From the NCBI GenBank assembly GCA_017590115.1, contig JAGGNK010006559.1, forward strand, positions 4,075,642 to 4,139,641: a stretch of DNA of 64,000 bases, read 5' to 3'. The first letter of the stretch is position 1. Every line of letters begins with the position of its first letter. Below are positions 49,501 through 60,010 of the stretch, one piece after another. Made by a program: the position numbers and the translations under genes. This stretch comes from Montifringilla adamsi (lineage: Eukaryota > Chordata > Aves > Passeriformes > Passeridae). A model generated the notes under the pieces. It ran no database searches, was not told the DNA's origin, and saw only the letters and a program-made list of their open reading frames with translations.

Positions 49501-51568
49501 GTAGCCTAAAGGATCTAATTCCATTTCACTTGGCAGTATCTGGGAGACAAATTGCCTATTTTACCTTCGCCAAATTATCATAAATGTGTTCACAAGTTCT
49601 TCAATGCATTATTTCAAGTAGATATGCTCCCTCAGTAAATACATTTCTCACTTATGGAATTACTTCTGAACATTAAATAAGTAAAATAAAGCTTTTCCCA
49701 TTTAGGAACATCAGCTATCAGGAAAAATTATGATGAGCTAAATGCTCATGATATGGAAAGAAAATTTGAATGCAATCCTTATGGATATATCTGTGACTTT
49801 GTACAGAAGGTGCAGTAACTGGGAAAATAGCATGCTTTACTATATCAGAACTTTAAATGATTCAGTAAACCTCTTTCACCATTCGAAGGACCGGCATTTT
49901 AGTGCCGCTGAGCTAAACCTTAAATATGTAATGAAACTCAGTTTATTTTGAAGCAGGGAAGCTGCTACTAAAACACGGAAGTCTAAGTGAAACTCTGAAA
50001 GTCTTTAAGTGCAACTGTGTTATTACGTGTGCAATGGTACATGAATCTGCCCGGGACTAGACTGGTTCAAGGAGGGCAGGCTGAAGGCAAATTTATATCA
50101 TCAAATTGCAGCTTCTGTTGCAAATGGGGATGACAGTTCCTATCTGCTTTGCTACTGATTGAGAGCTCCTTAGCGCAGCAATACTCATGAACTCTGCTAA
50201 ATTTAATTTCTATTTCCTTTTAACAACAGGCAGGAAAGCATGCTGTCAGTCAGCTTTTAATATCCATTACTTTCCACATTGCAAAAAGCCATTCCAAATT
50301 TTAATTTATTTTCCAAGGCTATTTCAGGAAACTCTCAAGATAGAATAACAAGCTGAATAAACAGCCTTGAATTGCATATGAGGGTTGAGTATGGCAACAA
50401 AAGAGAATTGGTGCCAACCACAGCATCAGTCATGGCCACATGTTTTTTTTGGGAGTGACTTATAGGGGAAGTTAAGAAACAAAGTTCTAGCATGACCAAA
50501 CCCAAAATTTGCCTCATTTTGGGGTTCTGGTCACATTTAGTATCACCAGGAGCAGTGGCTCCCATCTGGCCCAGTCACCCTCTAAGAGGGTTCCTACCTG
50601 TGGAAAGCAGGATGTGGCAAAACAGGGCAGGAGGCAAGATGTATTCTTGTTCTTATCCAGCAGGATGCTGGGACCCGGTTGGAATGCCTTCCCATACTGG
50701 GAAAGGACAGAGCATTTCTACTAAGAATGATAGGTTCCCACCTTCAAGACATTTGGCTACCTTAAATGTGCAATGTTTCAGTACCTGATCCTCAGTATGA
50801 ATGGCTTTTGCTCATCTTTTCCTTGGGCAATAGACCATTACTGAACAAAAGACTTGTCATGGTAGACAGGAAATACAATCTCATCTTGCCAGAAACAAGG
50901 TTCCCCAAAATCGTTATGACTTCCTTATTGAACCTTAATGCTATATTCACTGTAAGTCTTTGATATCTTTATTACTTACAGCAGTAAATAGCATAAATCT
51001 GGACAGCTTTGTAATAGAAATACCACTCTGACAAGCAGTTTCTGTTCTCATATCACTGTTGTAGTCCTAGAGGAACTAGTAAAATATATGATCAAAATAG
51101 CTGCATACTGTACTTTGATTAACACACAAAAAACACGCACCAGACAAAATTCAAGGCATACATGAGACATTTCTACAACTCTGTCTTGATTTATAACAAT
51201 TGAGGTTTTGACCTAAAATATTTGAGAGCTGTATGTGACAAAAGGTGGAGTTTTTCTGTGTAAAAATTGTTACACTGTGATTGACACATGCACAAAGGTG
51301 CAGTATTTTTAATTCAGATGTTATATGTAAACTGCAAATGAAAGTTAAAATGAAAGATCTTTAGAATACAGGACTGCCAGCTAGAACACCTTGTTAGATC
51401 TCTCTGGGTTTCTCTCCAGAGAAAGTTTTTAAGTATAACATCATAAACCTGAACCCCGCTTTCTCTCTTAATCACTGTATCTCTTTCATGAAGCGTTGGA
51501 TAAGTGCAGCTTAGCAATGCCCAATATTACTCCTCACCCATCTCTGAAATATTACTGAGCAGTACATC
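46543..51568. other. About 5 kb of unique DNA, no gene supported
   Basis: A 120-codon plus-strand frame (48118-48480) begins with a lysine/glutamate-rich helical-looking stretch. It has no recognisable domain and is of a length expected by chance at this base composition. A patch at 50090-50330 has conserved-noncoding-like texture. A GC-richer patch at 50490-50720 is unassigned. Confidence 0.45.
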
Positions 51569-51591
51569 AAAAAAAAAAAAAAAAAAAAAAA
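51569..51591 (+). repeat. A23 homopolymer
   Basis: 23 consecutive A residues, with no associated element seen. Confidence 0.95.
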
Positions 51592-52352
51592 GAACATAGA
51601 ACACTTGCCAATGAGAAAAAAGAATAACTTACTTTCTAGGAAGATATTTAACTCTATCCCAGCAAAACCAGCACAGAAATTTAGGATTATATCACAAATA
51701 AACATTTAAAAGATTTATTAAAAAACCAGAACTATGCAAATTTAATGCCTTTTAAAAGAGGAAATGTATTTGGTTGTTAAACTAGAATAATGGAATTGAC
51801 ACAATTTAGGTTAATAGACTATTTTTGTGAAGGTCTTATTTTATATGACTACGCAAATTGCTTCTCATCTATCTGCTCCAATTTTGCCCTCTATAAAAAG
51901 GGATGACAACTACATTTTGAAAAGCAGTATTGAGCCATCACTCTTAGAAGATGCAAAATCAACATAGCCTTAAGATAAGAGATTCTTTATAGGATGTCCT
52001 TAATCACTTTCTTTCTTTTTGAACAGGGATGTGTGAGTGTTCTCCTGAACCATAACCCTGAGACTTTTATGAGAACAGTCATTACTGTGTTGACAGGTTT
52101 TTTAAACTAAAAGATCATACATATGTCCTTATATTTTATAAGAACAAAGAAACTATCAGTTTTTCAACAGGAATTTATTGATATTAAAAAATATAAATCT
52201 TAACTTAATCAGACTTGTACTTTTAGTGAGTTTGTGGGTTGCACAGTACAAATTGACACATTGAGAAGTAAATGCAGCCACAGGTGAAGAGCTCAGATTT
52301 CTCATGAGTGATGTGAGTTAACTTCATGCCTACTTCACAATAACAACAGCAA
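51592..52352. other. AT-rich unique DNA
   Basis: No element or gene recognised. Confidence 0.5.
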
Positions 52353-53203
52353 CACAGAATGACAGAATAGTTTGGGTTGGAAGGGTTCTCTACAGGTGAC
52401 CTAGTCCAACTCCTCTGCAGTGAGAAGGGACATCTTGAACGAGATCAGGTTGCCCAGAACCCCACCCAGCCTGACCTTGAATATTTCCAGGGATGGAACA
52501 TCTATCACTTTTCTAGGCAACTTGTTCCAGTTTTCAACCACTGATACTGTAAAAATCTACTTCCTGTTATTTAGTCTAAATCTATCCTCTTCTAGGTTAA
52601 AATTGCTATCCCTTGTCCTGTTTCTACAGGCACTTCATCTTTCTTGTGGTGCCCCTCTAGATAGTGAAAGTCTGCTATAAGGTCTTCCTGAAGTTTTTTC
52701 TTCTGCAGGCTGAACAGCTCCAACTCCCTCAGCCTGTCCTCACAGGAGAGCTGCCCTCTGCCCTTCTCTGGGTCCCTCTTCTGGACTTGCTCCAGCAGAT
52801 CCACATCCTTCTTATGCTGGGGATCCCAGAGGTGGACATGGTACTTCAGGTGGGGTCTCTCAAGAGTGGAGGCAGAATCGCCTCCTTTGACCTGCTGATC
52901 ATGCTTCTGATGCAGCCCAGGACACAACTGGCACTCTGGGCTCCACGTACTCATTTCCAGCTCATGCCCATTAGAGTCCTCAGCACCCCCAAGTCCTTCT
53001 CAACAGGGCTTCTCTCCATCTTGTTATCTCCCAGGTGGTATTGAAACTTGGGATTTTACTGATCCAGGTGCAGCACTTGGCACTTGGCCTTGCTGAAACT
53101 CATGAGGGTCACATAGGCTCATGATCCTATCCATGTCCCTTGGGATGGCATCCCATCCCCTGGGTGTGTCAATCACCCACTCAGCTTGGTGTCTTCTGAC
53201 AGA
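52353..53203 (-). mobile_element. CR1 LINE, minus strand, about 850 bp
   Basis: The octamer tail reads in reverse as CACAGAATGACAGAATAG. It is followed by GTTTGGGTTGGAAGGGTTC, AGTCCAACTCC, TTGTTCCAGTTTTCAACCAC, TCCCTTGTCCTGTTTCTACA, GGCTGAACAGCTCC...CCTCAGCCTGTCCTCACAGG and TGGACTTGCTCCAGCAGATCC. Further on come CCCCCAAGTCCTTCTC, GTGCAGCACTTGGCACTTGG and GGATGGCATCCCATCCC. It ends at CAGCTTGGTGTCTTCTGAC, the reversed catalytic-box region. It is therefore 5' truncated inside the polymerase domain. The open frames at 52592-52954 (minus) and 52664-53044 (plus) are remnants or shadows. Confidence 0.95.
52592..53203 (-). pseudogene. Broken CR1 ORF2 C-terminal part
   Basis: In sense, the 3' half of ORF2 can be followed through about 120 uninterrupted codons (52592-52954), with homologous sequence upstream in another frame. 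At the 5' boundary the catalytic pair reads GAA GAC where GAT GAC is expected, changing the first aspartate to glutamate. Truncation and frameshift rule out function. Confidence 0.8.
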
Positions 53204-55182
53204 GGAATGTCTGTAGAAATAATAGCGATTATAAATGATACATGCTAGCAACACAGCAGTTTTCCCATAATTTTTCAGCACACTTATCACATAAGTTAGC
53301 TCTCACAGCTGTTTTCGCTGAAAAGTACACTTACTCAGAGTTACCGGCAGAATTTTACTTCTTCCTTATACTCCACATTGTCAAATTTCATGTACCTGAA
53401 CAAAGACACCTCCTAATTCCATTCCTACACCTACTTTTTAGTGTCCAGAGTTCTGGGCTGCAGACTGCAGCACTAATATAGCTGTTGTCCCAACTGAGGA
53501 AAGTCTTGGTTTTAGAATATGAGGGTCAACACCCACTCTTGAACCCTCACAAATACATGAACAATTCTATTGTCTTATTCCTTATTTCCTTCTTATTTCC
53601 AAAACAGGAAGGAAAGGAAAATTACTTACCTCTGAATCCTATCAGATATTGGAAGAAGGAATTCCTGGCTTAGCCTATCAAGCAGACTGTCTAGATAGAC
53701 AACTCTTTTTTTTTTCCTTTGGTAAAATTTAGTATTCTTTTCCTCACTTCTCTCCCATATTAACATCTAGATTTCCATGAATTTCCACACTTCTCATACC
53801 AAAGGTTCAAACAGTTCACTCAGACCCCTTCTCATTACAGTGACTAGGTGCTATTTGATACAATTTACTTTTGTGTTTCATCATTGCCATCACAGATTTT
53901 ATTTTCACTTTTAGAAAAGATTTTTAAGTCACATAGATAATTTCAGTTGCCTGTACTCCTCACTTTCTCTCTTGTTGAGACTACAGGTCTAAATTTACCT
54001 AGCGTTTCTACCGAAAGACCCTTGCTCAGGACTTGATGCTGCAGTCTGTCAGGTGAGAGGTACATTAAAACATTCATCTGAGATCCTTAAAACTGTGGCA
54101 GAATTACTGAAATCCTCTAATGGAATGTGCAAATGATAGTTTGTAGTATCAACAATTTTTGTAAGTATATTTAGAGATTATGTTCAAATAACAGCATCTT
54201 CGCATGTCTTTATGCATTGTATTCAGAGAAGTCTTCCATTAGCTTAAAGCTATGCCCTAAGCAGATCTCATTCTTCCTGGAAATACATTTTCTGCTTGAT
54301 TACACAGTGTGGAAAGTAGGGAAAATGCCACTTTACCTGTGGCCATGAAAATGGGTGGAGTTCTGTAGAGAAAAAACCAAAAATAAATGCTTTGATAACA
54401 CTACAGGGCATCTCAATGCCTTAGAAACATTTCATTCACTTCAGCAATCCTTTTGCTCTATTCCATATAAACCATATATGAATATACTACAAATCTATAT
54501 AAATCTATTCCATGTATGATTTGAAAGAATAAATCCCATTCCTCTGACAGAACACTATGCATCACATTGAGAACAAAGAATCAAGAGCTGGAGAACTGGT
54601 AAGCAATTTCATGCAAAATGTGGCAAAATCCAATCTCTGCAGCTGTACTCAATCTCCATAGCAGTGTGCTTGCAACTACCACCAAGGGCAGTCAACGGAA
54701 GCCTTTATTTTTAAGAAAAAATGTGGTAGGTTGTAAGAACTTTGAAAGACTTTATTTTTCATATGTTTGAAATGTCTCTTACTCCTTGTAAACATCTAAG
54801 ATCACCGATGTATGTGAAACATTTGCATACAACGATGAATGTTCTTCACTTGATATGGAGAAGAATGCAGGAAGATAGTTGGGAGGGCAAGATGGATGCA
54901 GGCAGAGAGGAGGTGATGAGAGATGGAGAACAGAAACATGAAAAAAGCCAGGAGTGGAAGCAAGGGTGGGTTCAAAGGTTTGGAGAAGAATAAGGATCAA
55001 GTAGAAAGCAGCAGCAAGTAATAGAGATATTGAATTGGAGAAAAATATGAAAATTTGCTTACTGGGCCATAATGTAGCCTGCAGTTTCAGGAAAATGGTT
55101 CTTCCTTTCTGTTTGCCACTTGTAAACTCACTCTGTGAGAACTAAGGATGGCTCTGGGCTTCTCAGAAGACATTAATATACG
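53204..55182. other. Unique DNA with a purine-rich tract
   Basis: No gene recognised. The stretch at about 54850-55020 is strongly purine-biased (G and A) on the plus strand. Confidence 0.5.
54850..55020 (+). repeat. Purine-rich tract (non-periodic GA bias)
   Basis: By eye about four fifths of the bases are A or G, with GGAGAAGAATGCAGGAAG-type runs but no fixed period. It creates a glutamate/arginine-rich open frame (54742-54993, plus strand) that I regard as compositional. Confidence 0.7.
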
Positions 55183-55646
55183 GGGTCAAGTCCAGCAGAG
55201 AGCTACCACAATGACTATGGGTCTGGAGTAGATGACATACCAGCAGACTAAATGAACTGGTTTCCTCACTATCAGGAAGAGAAGGCTGTGGGTGGACAGA
55301 TATTACAAGACTATTCAACTAATCAAGGGGGAAGGAGTAGAGGAGACAGAGACTGAGTCTCCTCAGTGGTGCTCAATATAAGGTTGCAAGGCAAAAGATA
55401 ACAAGCTGTGACAAAGGATACTTGAATTACATTTCAAGAAAAAAATGTAAACCATGGACATTAATGTCCGAATTCTGGATCAGGTTTGCCCAGAAGGGCT
55501 GTAGAATCTCTATTCTTGGAGACCCTTAAAACCTGCCTGTAAAAAGGCCTGATCTACCTACTTAAGACTGGAAATTGCCTCTATCTTTGTAGATGGCCAA
55601 AGGTCCTTTCCTAAGGATCTAACCTGTTCTGTGATTCTGTGAATCT
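55183..55646 (+). mobile_element. Degenerate CR1 LINE, 3' part
   Basis: GGTCAAGTCCAGCAGAGAGC opens the match (consensus GTCCAGCAGAGGGC...). GAAGAGAAGGCTGTGGGTGG, GTCTCCTCAGTGGTGCTCAA, CAGGTTTGCCCAGAAGGGC, GTAGAATCTC...TTGGAGACCC and GGTCCTTTCC follow. It closes with a tail of TTCTGTGATTCTGTGAATC. The body between 55230 and 55460 is heavily eroded but collinear. The TTCTGTG-type tail differs from the TTCTATG tails at 3429 and 9660. Confidence 0.85.
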
Positions 55647-56197
55647 GAAATGAGGATTACACCCTGAGGACACAAAGTGAGAAGATTTCAGATGACTAGC
55701 TTGTCATAAGACCATACACTACAGAGGATAAAAATGAAGAAGATTTTGCAGAATCTCAAGACTTCTGCCACCAACTATCTGCCAAGTTTCATGACAAAAG
55801 ATGTGTCTCATCCCCCCTCTAGTGGCTAGTACACACAGGACCAGTCACTGCTGAAACTACTTTATAAACTCTAGTAGCAAGTACTTCAGGAGTGAAAGAT
55901 TTTTATTGCACATCTGGTTATCAACACATTCTGACACCATGGAATTAGCGGTGTTCCCAATTTTTGTTTTTACGTTAGCAAAAGACATATGACATATATA
56001 TTCCTAGCACTCTCTCTGTTCCTCATGTCACCTTAAATGTATTTTCTGCTGATTTTGAACTATTTTTTTCTTTTATTTTCAAACAATTTTGAACGTTCTG
56101 TATTTATGCATATATGCAAATATGTAGATATAGAGGATTATGTCTCTGTGAATGTGCATAATTTTTGTAGTCGTATGTGTATTTATGTACCTATTTC

Positions 56198-56221
56198 CTT
56201 AGTCAATCGGTATTGACTAAG
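56198..56221. repeat. Perfect 10-bp inverted repeat (TTAGTCAA...TTGACTAA type), copy 1
   Basis: CTTAGTCAAT (56198-56207) pairs exactly with ATTGACTAAG (56212-56221) across CGGT. Read as 8-bp arms, it is TTAGTCAA, 6 bases, TTGACTAA. The same layout recurs at 57121-57142. Confidence 0.95.
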
Positions 56222-57111
56222 TAATTACCAATTATGCCAAAGAAGTCTATGTATTCAGATCACAGAAAAACACATCATGCCTCCAAGCCTAAGGATGAAA
56301 AGAGATATGTACATATAATTTTCTTTATATTAAAAGAAAAAGAGGTTTAAATGTTTTGGTCAAGAATTTTAAGAAATGTGGTACTATCTACTGCATCTTA
56401 TAGAAAATAATAAAATCAACATTAAACTTTGCTTTTAAGTGGACATACCATAAAAATGTTTATTTACAGAGCTTCTGTTCATTGTTTACATATGTCAAAT
56501 ATTGAGGGCACACAGAAATGTACTGATGTGAAGTATTTGAATATGAATCTTACAACAAATACAAGTAAAGAAGACAAAATGAGATGTTCAAAATGAACTT
56601 TGCAAAACAAAAAAAAGTTTAACTACTGGGCAAAAAGATATAAATTTCCACATACATGAGCAAGCCAGAGAAATATTTCCAAATATTTTGATAATAGCAA
56701 ATGAAAGTAAGTCGTTCAAGTCAATAGAAAATTAAATTACTGAAGAAAACATGCAAGAAGTGGTAATTTTTTTATAGTTCCAGCTATGGTAAAAGACAAC
56801 ATTCTGAGACTCATGTGCATCTGACCAGCAACAGTAAGACAAAAGCATCCTTGAAGCATAGCAAATATCAGTTCCTTGCTCATGAATCTAGACATGCCTT
56901 CGCACAGCTCTTTTGAACAGGCAAGTGATATCAGTTTTCTAAACAAAGCCTTGCATATTCACAGCTGGGAAGCTAAAATTTAAGTGCCAGTAGGTCAAAT
57001 GGGTTCTACAGGCAATGTTTTAAGCATCCCAAGACCTAACAATTTCAACAGGACAAAGCACCTGCCTGAAGCGAACGTGTCAACCATGTGCAAGTGGGGA
57101 GACACCCCAAA

Positions 57112-57143
57112 AAAGCTAGTTTAGTCAACTAGCTTTGACTAAA
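57112..57143. repeat. Two interlocked inverted repeats (TTAGTCAA...TTGACTAA type), copy 2
   Basis: AAAGCTAGTT (57112-57121) pairs with AACTAGCTTT (57127-57136). Overlapping it, TTTAGTCAA (57120-57128) pairs with TTGACTAAA (57135-57143). The arms alternate A-B-A'-B', so the two hairpins exclude each other. The inner pair repeats the TTAGTCAA, 6 bases, TTGACTAA layout of 56199-56220 with a different spacer. Confidence 0.95.
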
Positions 57144-57815
57144 TTCTTAGGTCTTAGCTCAAGTTAAATGAAATACCCAATTTTATTTTCATTTTTCTGA
57201 TTTAGATACAACTATTGGATTAATCAAGATGTAACTGGTTTAGCTATAAAAAGGACAAATAAAAGTCTATGCTAGGAGGTAAGTCTGTTCACAAGCATGT
57301 GAAAACGAAAAGTGTATAAATCAACCCTATTTTAACAGCCATAGCAGCATGCCAGAACTCCAGTTACAAAAACTGACAGAAATTTAATAATGCCAGTGCA
57401 ATGTTAGTGATTGCCAAGGAAAAGGACACCTTTTTCGTACTCCTACAGACTCCAGAAAAAGAGTTGGAATTGACAAAGAGAGGAACAAAAAAATATTCTG
57501 GCAAATAATTACTAATTTTACCAGAATAAAAGCATGTTCACTATACAATATGGTATCCTGAATATCAGCAAACACCTCTGAAGATGCAATTCATGAAAGT
57601 AATTTTACAGATCTGCTGAAAAAAAGAAACAGGACATCCTCAAAGCAAAAACTTTCCTTCCTTAAAAAAAAAAAAAGTTTACGTAACAGGGCACAAAGTG
57701 TACACTCCACAGAGAAGCACTTCCTTTAAGATTTTTCATAGCATTTTTCTTCTAAAATTGCACAATTTTCCTAAAGTTTTACAGTTCCAGGATACAAAAT
57801 TATTCATACAGCAAT

Positions 57816-57826
57816 TGACTAAGTCA
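57816..57826. repeat. Short odd palindrome TGACTAAGTCA
   Basis: TGACT-A-AGTCA is a perfect 5-bp inverted repeat around one base. It lies within ATTGACTAAG (57814-57823), identical to the right arm at 56212-56221. It resembles AP-1 half-sites arranged head to head. Confidence 0.8.
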
Positions 57827-59459
57827 CAGGTTGTTAAGTATTTAAGGATATAAAAATGGTTCTTTTCCACAAAGTATGACGGTTAATTTAAATATCATAA
57901 TCTTAAGTCCTGAATTGCTGTTCTATTATCAATTATTTATTGAAAACCAACAACTTTTACTATTCCATGAAGTGATCTTGGTAATTTGTTGGGTAATTAC
58001 ACAGTTCAGGATCTACTTGGATATACTTGGGGTAATATATTTGTTATGTCAATCCTTTGTAGAAGGAACTTTACCAGCTTTCACTGATTTGGCTAATTAG
58101 TGCACTAGATAGTATTTATTAAAGCCTTTCAGCAAAATCAGCTTGCCTGATCAAATGATACAAAATGCAAAACTGCCTGTGTAAGAGGTCACTACACTAC
58201 TTTCTCTAAAGTACTGGTTTAGGAAAAACACGTGCAAAAGCAAATCTACTGGTGGATTCATTTAATCAGTTTGGAAGGTAACATATATAAGTAATATGTC
58301 TTCCCAGATGACTTGATACTGACCTTTGTCATTTTACTGACCTGCTGTGGGATTAAAAAAGTTTTGTGTAACTGTCAGCATAATATTCTATAAATAAATT
58401 GAACTAAAATATGGCATTATTTGTAGTAAAAATACCTGAAAGGAAAAAAACAAAGGGCACAAAATGGAAAGGATCAATTTCTTTCAAGCATAACTTTAAG
58501 AACAGAAATACTGAAAAATATATTTTTGAACAGTGAAATTTAAGAAAATGATAAGGAAAACAAAGGGACTGGATTTCATTTCATGCTATTTCATATCAAT
58601 AATTCTCTGAATTTCCCTTGTGGAAAAATGATACCACTCTAATGAAATTATTCATAGCTCTAAACCATTTTACTTAGCGAACACAGTGTACATTAGCAGG
58701 ACTTCTAGAAGAGAATGTTTCTCTCAAAGATTTATTATTGTGAGATTATGATAAGATGATCTGGATGGCTCAGTGTATGAAACCTTGTCATCCTGACAGA
58801 AGTACTTTGCTCATCCAAGAGGCAGGTGCACATTTGAAGCAGGCAATAGATGACAAATTCTGAAGCTACAGGAATTGAACAGAGTCTGAACAAGCTCGTA
58901 TTGACTTGGCAATTGGCAGAAAAGCAGTAGCAAGTATGAACTATTAACCCCACACCAAGCAATATATGTTGGCATGAGCAGTGGAAGAGGTCTGCTTATC
59001 TGTTATATTGAAGGAGGCACTGCAATAGCAATAGCAAGAAAAGGATGTAATCAGGGAGATAGAGGAAGGAATAAAATAACACACTCCGACATTTTTAGTG
59101 TGGCTGTTAGATGTTTGCTTAAAAGAAGAAAAAACCCTTTTCCTATGACCAGTATCAGTATACCAGAAAATAACTGAAGTAAAACACTCTTGTTGAGCAA
59201 TTTTCACATGTGGTATTCAAAATATGGTTTTTGCAGATCAAATTTTCAAATCACCCCATGAAAATATTTTCTATCTAGTTCCTGAAAAAGAAGGATTAAA
59301 AAATAACAATATAAGCTATAGCTTAAATAGTATCTGACAAAATTGCAAAGGTAGTGTAATTGACCATATGAAAAGTCCCATGTACTGGTTCAGTTAAGGT
59401 TTCTTTATTTAAAAAAAAACCAAATAAACTAAGATATCAGAAAACACAGTGGGTGACAA

Positions 59460-60010
59460 ATGCTTTGACATGACCCATGGGACAACCCCGATGACCTAAT
59501 GACTTCAGCAGTGAGCCCACCCCCAAGTCACCGGGTGACACTGAAAGGAAATCCAGTCACCAGGTGGATTTGGACTAGCCAACGTGGTTCACAGACACCA
59601 GCTCCTACTCTCCCCTGCTGTTCTCTGCCTCACTTTTTTCCACAAAAGACTACATACAAAGCAGAATTCTCATGGCAGATTGCCATGTGACTGTAGGGTC
59701 ACTCATGTAGGATAACATGCAGAGCTCAGCCTGCACAGAGTGCCTTCCTTCCAGAGCTCTTCTGGCAGCCAGGTCACAGCACAAACAGCGCAGCTTCCCT
59801 CCATCCCATGAGCCTGCATGGCCGACCACGGACCCAATGTGTGCACCCTGGCTAGCACACAAGAGATCAGAGACCAGCTATGACTGCAGAGAAGCTAAAT
59901 ATATTGGAAGCATAGCTACAGCTGCAGCCCTTGGCTCATCTTCCAAGCCTCCAACCTCTTGCAGATAAGGGATGCTGCGGTGAAGGAGTGTGCAAGGACA
60001 TGCACAGGTT
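59460..60010. other. GC-richer block with relatively frequent CpG, unassigned
   Basis: Clearly richer in G, C and CpG than its flanks. It includes the 13-base palindrome GTCACCGGGTGAC at 59527-59539 and a nearby CACCAGGTG. Open frames on both strands (59499-59690 and 59717-59968 plus; 59650-59862 minus) carry no recognised domain. It could be an unrecognised LTR or other repeat, a regulatory patch or an exon-proximal region. I cannot decide. Confidence 0.4.

Larger units (their letters stand above)
55647..59459. other. Unique AT-rich DNA with notable inverted repeats
   Basis: No gene or transposable element recognised. The block contains the related inverted repeats at 56198-56221 and 57112-57143 and a smaller related one at 57816-57826. 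Confidence 0.5.

Noticed and set aside
52664..53044. 126-codon plus-strand leucine-rich frame
   Set aside because: It is the antisense shadow of the minus-strand CR1 at 52353-53203.
54742..54993. Charged 83-codon frame (E/R/K-rich)
   Set aside because: Its composition is explained by the purine-rich tract.
59499..59968. Open frames in the GC-richer island as coding exons
   Set aside because: The frames overlap on both strands, carry no known domain and lack convincing splice signals. The region is reported only as a compositional anomaly.
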